Below, in pieces: positions 1-10,868 of a stretch of 14,209 bases of DNA. The stretch spans positions 1 to 14,209 of the forward strand of contig NW_025062352.1 in the NCBI RefSeq assembly GCF_000002995.4, written 5' to 3'. This DNA comes from Brugia malayi. Taxonomy: Eukaryota; Nematoda; Chromadorea; Rhabditida; Onchocercidae. Every line of letters starts with the position of its first letter. Within the stretch, counting starts at the first letter, position 1. Below the pieces are notes generated by a model. That model saw nothing but the letters and a program-made list of their open reading frames with translations. It was not told where the DNA came from and did not search any database. Position numbers and translations under genes: made by a program.

Positions 1-321
1 AAATTGACAATGAAATTGGTTCTAATTTATCAATTTTAATTTTAATTAAGTGCCAAACTGCTAAAAAAGCTTATTTTGAACCTAATTGACTATGTTACGT
101 GCGTTGTACCAGTGCTGATCTATATTGTGTTGTCATTTTATAGTTTAAATATTAAAATACGCTTTTGTAATTAAGTTTTGCGCATAAATTTTATATTCAA
201 AATTAATAAAACATTCAATTAATCATGATTTTAGTTCAATTTAAAATTAAATTAAATTTAAATTCAAATTTAAATTTTGAATTTTTAAAAAATTTTAAAA
301 TTTGTATATTTTCTTACATTA

Positions 322-630
322 GACAAGGAAATTGGTTCTAATTAATCAATTTTAATTTTAATTAAGTGCCAAAACTGCTAAAAAAAAGCTTATTTTGAAC
401 CTAATTGACTATTTAAGTATTTTTGCTTATTTTGAACCTAATTGACTATTTATAGTTTAAATATTAAAATACGCTTTTGTAATTAGTTTAGCTTTTAAAT
501 TTTCAGCAAAATTAATAAAACTTTCAATTAATCATGATTTAATTCAATTTAAGAATTTAAATTAAATTTAAATTCAAATTTAAATTTTGAATTTTTAAAA
601 ATTTAAAATTGTTATAGTTTTCTTACATTA
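322..630 (+). repeat. Rearranged 309-bp unit lacking the GC-rich island
   Basis: This is the only unit without the GC-rich island. After gaacctaattgac it reads straight into tttatagttt, skipping roughly the segment between monomer positions 89 and 136. A 28-bp stretch from gctt to attta is also present twice, at 388-415 and 425-452, with a 9-bp spacer, a 37-bp period. A deletion of about 48 bp combined with a 37-bp tandem duplication accounts for most of the shortened length. Short shared words (tat, ttta) at the joints suggest slippage or microhomology repair. Further along, tagtttagcttttaaattttcagc replaces the usual gttttgcgcataaatttatcagc section. Confidence 0.85.
388..452 (+). repeat. 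Local 28-bp direct duplication, 37-bp period
   Basis: Positions 388-415 and 425-452 are identical, starting gcttattttgaac and ending gactattta. The nine bases between them contain a T run. No other unit in the window carries this duplication, so it is private to unit 2. Confidence 0.85.
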
Positions 631-947
631 GACAAGGAAATTGGTTCTAATTATCAATTTAATTTTAATTAAGTGCCAAAACTGCTAAAAAAAGCTTATT
701 TTAACCTAATTGACTATGTTACGTGCGTTGTACCAGTGCTGATCCTATATTGTGTAGTCATTTTATAGTTTAAATATTAAAATACGCCTTTGTAATTAAG
801 TTTTGCGCATAAATTCATCAGCAAAATTAATAAAACTTCAATTAATCATGATTTTAATTCAATTTAAGAATTTAAATTAAATTTAAATTCAAATTTAAAT
901 TTTGAATTTTTAAAAATTTTAAAATTTGTTATAGTTTTCTTACATTA

Positions 948-3810
948 GACAAGGAAATTGGTTCTAATTTATCAATTTTAATTTTAATTAAGTGCCAAAA
1001 CTGCTAAAAAAAGCTTATTTTGAACCTAATTGACTATGTTACGTGCATTGTACCAGTGCTGTCCTATATTGTGTTGTCATTTTATAGTTTAAATATTAAA
1101 ATACGCCTTTGTAATTAAGTTTGCGCATAAATTTATCAGCAAAATTAATAAAACTTCAATTAATCATGATTTTAATTCAATTTAAGAATTTAAATTAAAT
1201 TTAAATTCAAATTTAAATTTTGAATTTTTGAAAAATTTTAAAATTGTTATAGTTTCTTACATTAGACAAGGAAATTGGTTCTAATTTATCAATTTTAATT
1301 TTAATTAAGTGCCAAACTGCTAAAAAAAGCTTATTTTGAACCTAATTGACTATGTTACGTGCATTGTACCAGTGCTGGATCCTATATTGTGTTGTCATTT
1401 TATAGTTTAAATATTAAAATAGCCTTTGTAATTAAGTTTTGCGCATAAATTCATCAGCAAAATTAATAAAACATTCAATTAATCATGATTTTAATTCAAT
1501 TTAAGAATTTAAATTAAATTTAAATTCAAATTTAAATTTTGAATTTTTTAAAAATTTTAAAATTTGTTATAGTTTTCTTACATTAGACAAGGAAATTGGT
1601 TCTAATTTATCAATTTTAATTTTAATTAAGTGCCAAAACTGCTAAAAAAAGCTTATTTTGAACCTAATTGACTATGTTACGTGCATTGTACCAGTGCTGG
1701 TCCTATATTGTTGTCATTTTATAGTTTAAATATTAAAATACGCTTTTGTAATTAAGTTTTGCGCATAAATTCATCAGCAAAATTAACAAAACTTTCATGA
1801 TTTTAATTCAATTTAAGAATTTAAATTAAATTTAAATTCAAATTTAAATTTTGAATTTTTAAAAATTTTAAAATTTGTTATAGTTTTCTTACATTAGACA
1901 AGGAAATTGGTTCTAATTTATCAATTTAATTTTAATTAAGTGCCAAAACTGCTAAAAAAAGCTTATTTTGAACCTAATTGACTATGTTACGTGCATTGTA
2001 CCAGTGCTGGTCCTATATGTTGTCATTTTATAGTTTAAATATTAAAATACGCCTTTGTAATTAAGTTTTGCGCATAAATTTATCAGCAAAATTAATAAAA
2101 CATTCAATTAATCATGATTTTAGTTCAATTTAAGAATTTAAATTAAATTTAAATTCAAATTTAAATTTGAATTTTTAAAAATTTTAAAATTGTTATAGTT
2201 TCTTACATTAGACAAGGAAATTGGTTCTAATTTATCAATTTTAATTTTAATTAAGTGCCAAAACTGCTAAAAAAAGCTTATTTTGAACCTAATTGACTAT
2301 GTTACGTGCATTGTACCAGTGCTGATCCTATATTGTGTTGTCATTTTATAGTTTAAATATTAAAATACGCCTTTGTAATTAAGTTTTGCGCATAAATTTA
2401 TCAGCAAAATTAATAAAACATTCAATTAATCATGATTTTAGTTCAATTTAAGAATTTAAATTAAATTTAAATTCAAATTTAAATTTTGAATTTTTAAAAA
2501 TTTTAAAATTTGTTATAGTTTTCTTACATTAGACAAGGAAATTGGTTCTAATTTATCAATTTAATTTTAATTAAGTGCCAAAACTGCTAAAAAAAGCTTA
2601 TTTTGAACCTAATTGACTATGTTACGTGCATTGTACCAGTGCTGGATCCTATATTGTGTTGTCATTTTATAGTTTAAATATTAAAATACGCCTTTGTAAT
2701 TAAGTTTTGCGCATAAATTTATCAGCAAAATTAATAAAACATTCAATTAATCATGATTTTATTCAATTTAAGAATTTAAATTAAATTTAAATTCAAATTT
2801 AAATTTTGAATTTTTTAAAAATTTTAAAATTGTTATAGTTTCTTACATTAGACAAGGAAATTGGTTCTAATTTATCAATTTAATTTTAATTAAGTGCCAA
2901 AACTGCTAAAAAAAGCTTATTTTGAACCTAATTGACTATGTTACGTGCATTGTACCAGTGCTGATCCTATATTGTGTTGTCATTTTATAGTTTAAATATT
3001 AAAATACGCCTTTGTAATTAAGTTTTGCGCATAAATTTATCAGCAAAATTAATAAAACATTCAATTAATCATGATTTTATTCAATTTAAGAATTTAAATT
3101 AAATTTAAATTCAAATTTAAATTTTGAATTTTTAAAAATTTTAAAATTTGTTATAGTTTTCTTACATTAGACAAGGAAATTGGTTCTAATTTATCAATTT
3201 TAATTTTAATTAAGTGCCAAAACTGCTAAAAAAAGCTTATTTTGAACCTAATTGACTATGTTACGTGCATTGTACCAGTGCTGATCCTATATTGTGTTGT
3301 CATTTTATAGTTTAAATATTAAAATACGCCTTTGTAATTAAGTTTTGCGCATAAATTTATCAGCAAAATTAATAAAACATTCAATTAATCATGATTTTAG
3401 TTCAATTTAAGAATTTAAATTAAATTTAAATTCAAATTTAAATTTTGAATTTTTAAAAATTTTAAAATTTGTTATAGTTTTCTTACATTAGACAAGGAAA
3501 TTGGTTCTAATTTATCAATTTAAATTTTAATTAAGTGCCAAAACTGCTAAAAAAAGCTTATTTTGAACCTAATTGACTATGTTACGTGCATTGTACCAGT
3601 GCTGATCCTATATTGTGTTGTCATTTTATAGTTTAAATATTAAAATACGCCTTTGTAATTAAGTTTTGCGCATAAATTTATCAGCAAAATTAATAAAACA
3701 TTCAATTAATCATGATTTTAGTTCAATTTAAGAATTTAAATTAAATTTAAATTCAAATTTAAATTTTGAATTTTTAAAAATTTTAAAATTGTTATAGTTT
3801 TCTTACATTA
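948..3810 (+). repeat. Block of nine consecutive type-A monomers (gca...gtacc core)
   Basis: All nine units starting at 948, 1265, 1586, 1897, 2211, 2532, 2851, 3170 and 3491 carry gca and gtacc in the GC-rich island. Eight of the nine also carry ccaaaactgc (four A) upstream; the unit at 1265 has three. Most have cgcc and attaag downstream. The next unit, at 3811, is mixed (gcg with gtacc), and from 4132 the other type dominates. The block looks like one subfamily spread by local amplification. Confidence 0.85.
1586..1896 (+). repeat. 311-bp unit with deletion through the tcatga palindrome
   Basis: Where other units read ttcaattaatcatg, this one reads ttcatg (near 1794-1799), a loss of eight bases between two tca words. 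This removes the left arm of the aatcatgatt palindrome. The unit also has gctggtcc in the island and a two-base loss in tatattgttgtc. The deletion is consistent with slippage between the short direct repeats. Confidence 0.75.
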
Positions 3811-4541
3811 GACAAGGAAATTGGTTCTAATTTATCAATTTTAATTTTAATTAAGTGCCAAAACTGCTAAAAAAAGCTTATTTTGAACCTAATTGACTAT
3901 GTTACGTGCGTTGTACCAGTGCTGATCCTATATTGTGTTGTCATTTTATAGTTTAAATATTAAAATACGCCTTTGTAATTAAGTTTTGCGCATAAATTTA
4001 TCAGCAAAATTAATAAAACATTCAATTAATCATGATTTTAGTTCAATTTAAGAATTTAAATTAAATTTAAATTCAAATTTAAATTTTGAATTTTTTAAAA
4101 ATTTTAAAATTGTTATAGTTTTCTTACATTAGACAAGGAAATTGGTTCTAATTTATCAATTTTAATTTTAATTAAGTGCCAAACTGCTAAAAAAAGCTTA
4201 TTTTGAACCTAATTGACTATGTTACGTGCGTTGTGCCAGTGCTGATCCTATATTGTGTTGTCATTTTATAGTTTAAATATTAAAATAAGCCTTTGTAATT
4301 AAGTTTTGCGCATAAATTTATCAGCAAAATTAATAAAACATTCAATTAATCATGATTTTAGTTCAATTTAAGAATTTAAATTAAATTTAAATTCAAATTT
4401 AAATTTTGAATTTTTTAAAAATTTTAAAATTTGTTATAGTTTTCTTACATTAGACAAGGAAATTGGTTCTAATTTATCAATTTTAATTTTAATTAAGTGC
4501 CAAACTGCTAAAAAAAGCTTATTTTGAACCTAATTGACTAT

Positions 4542-4569
4542 GTTACGTGCGTTGTGCCAGTGCTGATCC
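4542..4569 (+). other. GC-rich island of the monomer (representative copy)
   Basis: These 28 bases, from gttacgtgc to gctgatcc, are about 57% GC inside a monomer of about 21.5% GC. The island is present in all units except the one at 322. It varies at a few places only: gcg/gca, gtgcc/gtacc, and ctgatcc, ctggtcc, ctggatcc or ctgtcc. A short, GC-rich, well-kept word in an AT-rich satellite is a reasonable candidate for a protein-binding site, but it does not match the CENP-B box pattern and no binding factor can be named from sequence. Confidence 0.55.
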
Positions 4570-4668
4570 TATATTGTGTTGTCATTTTATAGTTTAAATA
4601 TTAAAATACGCCTTTGTAATTTAGTTTTGCGCATAAATTTATCAGCAAAATTAATAAAACATTCAATT

Positions 4669-4678
4669 AATCATGATT
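4669..4678. repeat. 10-bp perfect palindrome aatcatgatt (representative copy)
   Basis: This fully symmetric word occurs once per unit in nearly every copy, with tcatga at the centre. The left arm is deleted in the unit at 1586. No binding factor is assigned. Confidence 0.6.
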
Positions 4679-4692
4679 TTAGTTCAATTTAA

Positions 4693-4715
4693 GAATTTAA
4701 ATTAAATTTAAATTC
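4693..4715. repeat. 11-1-11 palindrome in the AT-only third (representative copy)
   Basis: The arms gaatttaaatt and aatttaaattc are perfect reverse complements around a single central A. The same element is in 40 of the 44 complete units. It is broken in the unit at 6, in those at 12152 and 13116 where the first G is A, and in that at 13437 where the left edge is lost. In the unit at 13757 the central base alone is T and both arms are kept. It could extrude as a short cruciform or bind a dimeric protein; AT richness alone makes such symmetry easier to arise. Confidence 0.7.
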
Positions 4716-4728
4716 AAATTTAAATTTT
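4699..4728. repeat. AAATTT tract with 6-bp period (representative copy)
   Basis: Successive words aaatt, aaattt, aaattc, aaattt and aaattt follow one another every six bases, then continue into T and A runs. It reads as a short degenerate microsatellite inside the satellite monomer and explains much of the overlapping palindromic symmetry. Such AAATTT runs are stiff and narrow-grooved, but a six-base step is out of phase with the helical turn, so strong overall curvature is not implied. Confidence 0.65.
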
Positions 4729-4734
4729 GAATTT
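4710..4734. repeat. Second inverted repeat, arms aaattcaaa / tttgaattt (representative copy)
   Basis: Nine-base arms flank a seven-base loop, overlapping the right arm of the 11-1-11 palindrome by six bases. The two hairpins are therefore mutually exclusive. The element is kept in most units; the unit at 7982 has taaaatttgaa in place of taaattttgaa, and the one at 1897 lacks one T, which shortens the loop. Confidence 0.6.
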
Positions 4735-7700
4735 TTTAAAAATTTTAAAATTTGTTATAGTTTTCTTACATTAGACAAGGAAATTGGTTCTAATTTATCA
4801 ATTTTAATTTTAATTAAGTGCCAAAACTGCTAAAAAAAGCTTATTTTGAACCTAATTGACTATGTTACGTGCATTGTACCAGTGCTGATCCTATATTGTG
4901 TTGTCATTTTATAGTTTAAATATTAAAATACGCCTTTGTAATTAAGTTTTGCGCATAAATTTATCAGCAAAATTAATAAAACATTCAATTAATCATGATT
5001 TTAGTTCAATTTAAGAATTTAAATTAAATTTAAATTCAAATTTAAATTTTGAATTTTTTAAAAATTTTAAAATTGTTATAGTTTTCTTACATTAGACAAG
5101 GAAATTGGTTCTAATTTATCAATTTAATTTTAATTAAGTGCCAAAACTGCTAAAAAAAGCTTATTTTGAACCTAATTGACTATGTTACGTGCGTTGTGCC
5201 AGTGCTGATCCTATATTGTGTTGTCATTTTATAGTTTAAATATTAAAATACGCCTTTGTAATTAAGTTTTGCGCATAAATTTATCAGCAAAATTAATAAA
5301 ACATTCAATTAATCATGATTTTAGTTCAATTTAAGAATTTAAATTAAATTTAAATTCAAATTTAAATTTTGAATTTTTTAAAAATTTTAAAATTTGTTAT
5401 AGTTTTCTTACATTAGACAAGGAAATTGGTTCTAATTTATCAATTTTAATTTTAATTAAGTGCCAAAACTGCTAAAAAAAGCTTATTTTGAACCTAATTG
5501 ACTATGTTACGTGCGTTGTGCCAGTGCTGATCCTATATTGTGTTGTCATTTTATAGTTTAAATATTAAAATACGCCTTTGTAATTAAGTTTTGCGCATAA
5601 ATTTATCAGCAAAATTAATAAAACATTCAATTAATCATGATTTTAGTTCAAATTTAAGAATTTAAATTAAATTTAAATTCAAATTTAAATTTTGAATTTT
5701 TTAAAAATTTTAAAATTGTTATAGTTTTCTTACATTAGACAAGGAAATTGGTTCTAATTTATCAATTTTAATTTTAATTAAGTGCCAAACTGCTAAAAAA
5801 AGCTTATTTTGAACCTAATTGACTATGTTACGTGCGTTGTGCCAGTGCTGATCCTATATTGTGTTGTCATTTTATAGTTTAAATATTAAAATACGCCTTT
5901 GTAATTAAGTTTTGCGCATAAATTTATCAGCAAAATTAATAAAACATTCAATTAATCATGATTTTAGTTCAATTTAAGAATTTAAATTAAATTTAAATTC
6001 AAATTTAAATTTTGAATTTTTTAAAAATTTTAAAATTTGTTATAGTTTTCTTACATTAGACAAGGAAATTGGTTCTAATTTATCAATTTTAATTTTAATT
6101 AAGTGCCAAAACTGCTAAAAAAAGCTTATTTTGAACCTAATTGACTATGTTACGTGCATTGTACCAGTGCTGGTCCTATATTGTGTTGTCATTTTATAGT
6201 TTAAATATTAAAATACGCCTTTGTAATTTAGTTTTGCGCATAAATTTATCAGCAAAATTAATAAAACTTTCAATTAATCATGATTTTATTTCAATTTAAG
6301 AATTTAAATTAAATTTAAATTCAAATTTAAATTTTGAATTTTTAAAAATTTTAAAATTGTTATAGTTTTCTTACATTAGACAAGGAAATTGGTTCTAATT
6401 TATCAATTTTAATTTAATTAAGTGCCAAACTGCTAAAAAAAGCTTATTTTGAACCTAATTGACTATGTTACGTGCGTTGTGCCAGTGCTGATCCTATATT
6501 GTGTTGTCATTTTATAGTTTAAATATTAAAATACGCCTTTGTAATTTAGTTTTGCGCATAAATTTATCAGCAAAATTAATAAAACATTCAATTAATCATG
6601 ATTTTAGTTCAATTTAAGAATTTAAATTAAATTTAAATTCAAATTTAAATTTTGAATTTTTAAAAATTTTAAAATTTGTTATAGTTTTCTTACATTAGAC
6701 AAGGAAATTGGTTCTAATTTATCAATTTTAATTTTAATTAAGTGCCAAACTGCTAAAAAAAGCTTATTTTGAACCTAATTGACTATGTTACGTGCGTTGT
6801 GCCAGTGCTGATCCTATATTGTGTTGTCATTTTATAGTTTAAATATTAAAATAAGCCTTTGTAATTAAGTTTTGCGCATAAATTTATCAGCAAAATTAAT
6901 AAAACATTCAATTAATCATGATTTTAGTTCAATTTAAGAATTTAAATTAAATTTAAATTCAAATTTAAATTTTGAATTTTTTAAAAATTTTAAAATTTGT
7001 TATAGTTTTCTTACATTAGACAAGGAAATTGGTTCTAATTTATCAATTTTAATTTTAATTAAGTGCCAAAACTGCTAAAAAAAGCTTATTTTGAACCTAA
7101 TTGACTATGTTACGTGCGTTGTACCAGTGCTGATCCTATATTGTGTTGTCATTTTATAGTTTAAATATTAAAATACGCCTTTGTAATTAAGTTTTGCGCA
7201 TAAATTTATCAGCAAAATTAATAAAACATTCAATTAATCATGATTTTAGTTCAATTTAAGAATTTAAATTAAATTTAAATTCAAATTTAAATTTTGAATT
7301 TTTTAAAAATTTTAAAATTTGTTATAGTTTTCTTACATTAGACAAGGAAATTGGTTCTAATTTATCAATTTTAATTTTAATTAAGTGCCAAACTGCTAAA
7401 AAAAGCTTATTTTGAACCTAATTGACTATGTTACGTGCGTTGTGCCAGTGCTGATCCTATATTGTGTTGTCATTTTATAGTTTAAATATTAAAATAAGCC
7501 TTTGTAATTAAGTTTTGCGCATAAATTTATCAGCAAAATTAATAAAACATTCAATTAATCATGATTTTAGTTCAAATTTAAGAATTTAAATTAAATTTAA
7601 ATTCAAATTTAAATTTTGAATTTTTAAAAATTTTAAAATTGTTATAGTTTTCTTACATTAGACAAGGAAATTGGTTCTAATTTATCAATTTTAATTTTAA

Positions 7701-7981
7701 TTAAGTGCCAAAACTGCTAAAAAAAGCTTATTTTGAACCTAATTGACTATGTTACGTGCATTGTACCAGTGCTGATCCTATATTGTGTTGTCATTTTATA
7801 GTTTAAATATTAAAATAAGCCTTTGTAATTAAGTTTTGCGCATAAATTTATCAGCAAAATTAATAAAACATTCAATTAATCATGATTTTAGTTCAATTTA
7901 AGAATTTAAATTAAATTTAAATTCAAATTTAAATTTTGAATTTTTAAAAATTTTAAAATTTGTTATAGTTTTCTTACATTA

Positions 7982-8624
7982 GACAAGGAAATTGGTTCTA
8001 ATTTATCAATTTTAATTTTAATTAAGTGCCAAAACTGCTAAAAAAAGCTTATTTTGAACCTAATTGACTATGTTACGTGCATTGTACCAGTGCTGATCCT
8101 ATATTGTGTTGTCATTTTATAGTTTAAATATTAAAATACGCTTTGTAATTAAGTTTTGCGCATAAATTTATCAGCAAAATTAATAAAACTTCCAATTAAT
8201 CATGATTTTAATTCAAATTTAAGAATTTAAATTAAATTTAAATTCAAATTTAAAATTTGAATTTTTGAAAAATTTTAAAATCTGTTATAGTTATCTTACA
8301 TTAGACAAGGAAATTGGTTCTAATTTATCAATTTTAATTTTAATTAAGTGCCAAACTGCTAAAAAAAGCTTATTTTGAACCTAATTGACTATGTTACGTG
8401 CGTTGTGCCAGTGCTGATCCTATATTGTGTTGTCATTTTATAGTTTAAATATTAAAATAAGCCTTTGTAATTAAGTTCTGCGCATAAATTTATCAGCAAA
8501 ATTAATAAAACATTCAATTAATCATGATTTTAGTTCAAATTTAAGAATTTAAATTAAATTTAAATTCAAATTTAAATTTTGAATTTTTAAAAATTTTAAA
8601 ATTTGTTATAGTTTTCTTACATTA
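7982..8624 (+). repeat. Distant relative of the higher-order pair
   Basis: The unit at 7982 carries aatacgct, tttttgaaaaa, aatctgtt and ttatctt; the next, at 8304, carries aataagcc and gttctgcgc. The same succession occurs at 11831-12472 and, partly, at 12795-13436. The first pair is 3849 bp (12 units) from the second. The unit at 7982 differs by being type A with acttcc and taattc, so the relation is partial and may reflect gene conversion or old duplication. Confidence 0.6.
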
Positions 8625-8944
8625 GACAAGGAAATTGGTTCTAATTTATCAATTTTAATTTTAATTAAGTGCCAAACTGCTAAAAAAAGCTTATTTTGAA
8701 CCTAATTGACTATGTTACGTGCGTTGTACCAGTGCTGATCCTATATTGTGTTGTCATTTTATAGTTTAAATATTAAAATACGCCTTTGTAATTAAGTTTT
8801 GCGCATAAATTTATCAGCAAAATTAATAAAACATTCAATTAATCATGATTTTAGTTCAATTTAAGAATTTAAATTAAATTTAAATTCAAATTTAAATTTT
8901 GAATTTTTTAAAAATTTTAAAATTGTTATAGTTTTCTTACATTA

Positions 8945-9582
8945 GACAAGGAAATTGGTTCTAATTTATCAATTTTAATTTTAATTAAGTGCCAAACTGC
9001 TAAAAAAAGCTTATTTTGAACCTAATTGACTATGTTACGTGCGTTGTGCCAGTGCTGATCCTATATTGTGTTGTCATTTTATAGTTTAAATATTAAAATA
9101 CGCCTTTGTAATTTAGTTTTGCGCATAAATTTATCAGCAAAATTAATAAAACATTCAATTAATCATGATTTTAGTTCAATTTAAGAATTTAAATTAAATT
9201 TAAATTCAAATTTAAATTTTGAATTTTTAAAAATTTTAAAATTGTTATAGTTTTCTTACATTAGACAAGGAAATTGGTTCTAATTTATCAATTTTAATTT
9301 TAATTAAGTGCCAAACTGCTAAAAAAAGCTTATTTTGAACCTAATTGACTATGTTACGTGCGTTGTGCCAGTGCTGATCCTATATTGTGTTGTCATTTTA
9401 TAGTTTAAATATTAAAATACGCCTTTGTAATTTAGTTTTGCGCATAAATTTATCAGCAAAATTAATAAAACATTCAATTAATCATGATTTTAGTTCAATT
9501 TAAGAATTTAAATTAAATTTAAATTCAAATTTAAATTTTGAATTTTTAAAAATTTTAAAATTGTTATAGTTTTCTTACATTA
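8945..9582 (+). repeat. Two adjacent identical 319-bp monomers
   Basis: The units at 8945-9263 and 9264-9582 match base for base in my reading. Both are type B with cgcc, gtaatttag, the five-T form of gaattttt and aaattgtt. The following unit at 9583 differs only by two one-base insertions (ttcaaattt and a six-T run). This is the clearest sign of recent one-unit duplication in the window. Confidence 0.88.
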
Positions 9583-10868
9583 GACAAGGAAATTGGTTCT
9601 AATTTATCAATTTTAATTTTAATTAAGTGCCAAACTGCTAAAAAAAGCTTATTTTGAACCTAATTGACTATGTTACGTGCGTTGTGCCAGTGCTGATCCT
9701 ATATTGTGTTGTCATTTTATAGTTTAAATATTAAAATACGCCTTTGTAATTTAGTTTTGCGCATAAATTTATCAGCAAAATTAATAAAACATTCAATTAA
9801 TCATGATTTTAGTTCAAATTTAAGAATTTAAATTAAATTTAAATTCAAATTTAAATTTTGAATTTTTTAAAAATTTTAAAATTGTTATAGTTTTCTTACA
9901 TTAGACAAGGAAATTGGTTCTAATTTATCAATTTTAATTTTAATTAAGTGCCAAAACTGCTAAAAAAAGCTTATTTTGAACCTAATTGACTATGTTACGT
10001 GCGTTGTACCAGTGCTGATCCTATATTGTGTTGTCATTTTATAGTTTAAATATTAAAATAAGCCTTTGTAATTAAGTTTTGCGCATAAATTTATCAGCAA
10101 AATTAATAAAACATTCAATTAATCATGATTTTAGTTCAATTTAAGAATTTAAATTAAATTTAAATTCAAATTTAAATTTTGAATTTTTTAAAAATTTTAA
10201 AATTTGTTATAGTTTTCTTACATTAGACAAGGAAATTGGTTCTAATTTATCAATTTTAATTTTAATTAAGTGCCAAACTGCTAAAAAAAGCTTATTTTGA
10301 ACCTAATTGACTATGTTACGTGCGTTGTGCCAGTGCTGATCCTATATTGTGTTGTCATTTTATAGTTTAAATATTAAAATACGCCTTTGTAATTTAGTTT
10401 TGCGCATAAATTTATCAGCAAAATTAATAAAACATTCAATTAATCATGATTTTAGTTCAAATTTAAGAATTTAAATTAAATTTAAATTCAAATTTAAATT
10501 TTGAATTTTTTAAAAATTTTAAAATTGTTATAGTTTTCTTACATTAGACAAGGAAATTGGTTCTAATTTATCAATTTTAATTTTAATTAAGTGCCAAACT
10601 GCTAAAAAAAGCTTATTTTGAACCTAATTGACTATGTTACGTGCGTTGTGCCAGTGCTGATCCTATATTGTGTTGTCATTTTATAGTTTAAATATTAAAA
10701 TAAGCCTTTGTAATTAAGTTTTGCGCATAAATTTATCAGCAAAATTAATAAAACATTCAATTAATCATGATTTTAGTTCAAATTTAAGAATTTAAATTAA
10801 ATTTAAATTCAAATTTAAATTTTGAATTTTTTAAAAATTTTAAAATTTGTTATAGTTTTCTTACATTA
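9583..10868 (+). repeat. Two-unit alternation with an identical monomer at alternate positions
   Basis: The units at 9583 and 10226 read identically (321 bp, type B, atttag, ttcaaattt, six-T run, aaattgtt). The units that follow each of them, at 9904 and 10547, both carry aataagcc, attaag and aaatttgtt, but differ at the island and at ttcaattt/ttcaaattt. This resembles a 643-bp two-monomer duplication followed by a few changes or conversions. Confidence 0.7.

Larger units (their letters stand above)
1..2210 (+). repeat. Length-variable, divergent left block (units 1-7)
   Basis: The first seven units measure 316, 309, 317, 317, 321, 311 and 314 bp, against 319-322 bp afterwards. The differences are mostly small deletions at scattered places: gctgatct for gctgatcct in unit 1, ctgtcc at 1058-1063, aatagcc near 1420, tatattgttgtc near 1707, tatatgttgtc near 2016 and agtttgcg near 1120. 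Private variants cluster here too, such as ttcatcagc in units 3, 5 and 6, and a changed stretch around 188-198 in unit 1. This may be the less homogenized edge of the array, or lower-quality consensus near a contig end. The window alone cannot separate these. Confidence 0.8.
4453..4773 (+). repeat. Representative 321-bp monomer (unit 15)
   Basis: This copy serves as the reference for monomer coordinates. It has 36 G and 33 C, so about 78.5% A+T. In order it holds gacaagg (1-7), ggttct (13-18), an A/T stretch, gtgcc with a short A run (45-52), HindIII aagctt (63-68), gaacctaattgac (74-86), the GC-rich island (about 90-117), tttaaatattaaa (140-152), acgcc (156-160), tgcgc (176-180), the palindrome aatcatgatt (217-226), an 11-1-11 palindrome (241-263), an overlapping hairpin (258-282), runs of T and A (about 278-300) and ttacatta (314-321). 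The phase is arbitrary: gacaagg was chosen because it is unique within the unit and almost invariant, changed only in the first unit and to ggcaagg at 12795. Confidence 0.93.

Noticed and set aside
4542..4569. CENP-B box or a hypoxia-response ACGTG element in the island
   Set aside because: The TTCG and CGGG halves of the CENP-B box are absent, and a five-base ACGTG match is too short to support a call.
4453..4773. Origin of the monomer as a dimer of two about 160-bp halves
   Set aside because: Only a weak similarity between the segments near monomer positions 25-46 and 218-240 can be aligned, and both are low-complexity AT sequence at an offset of about 193 bp.
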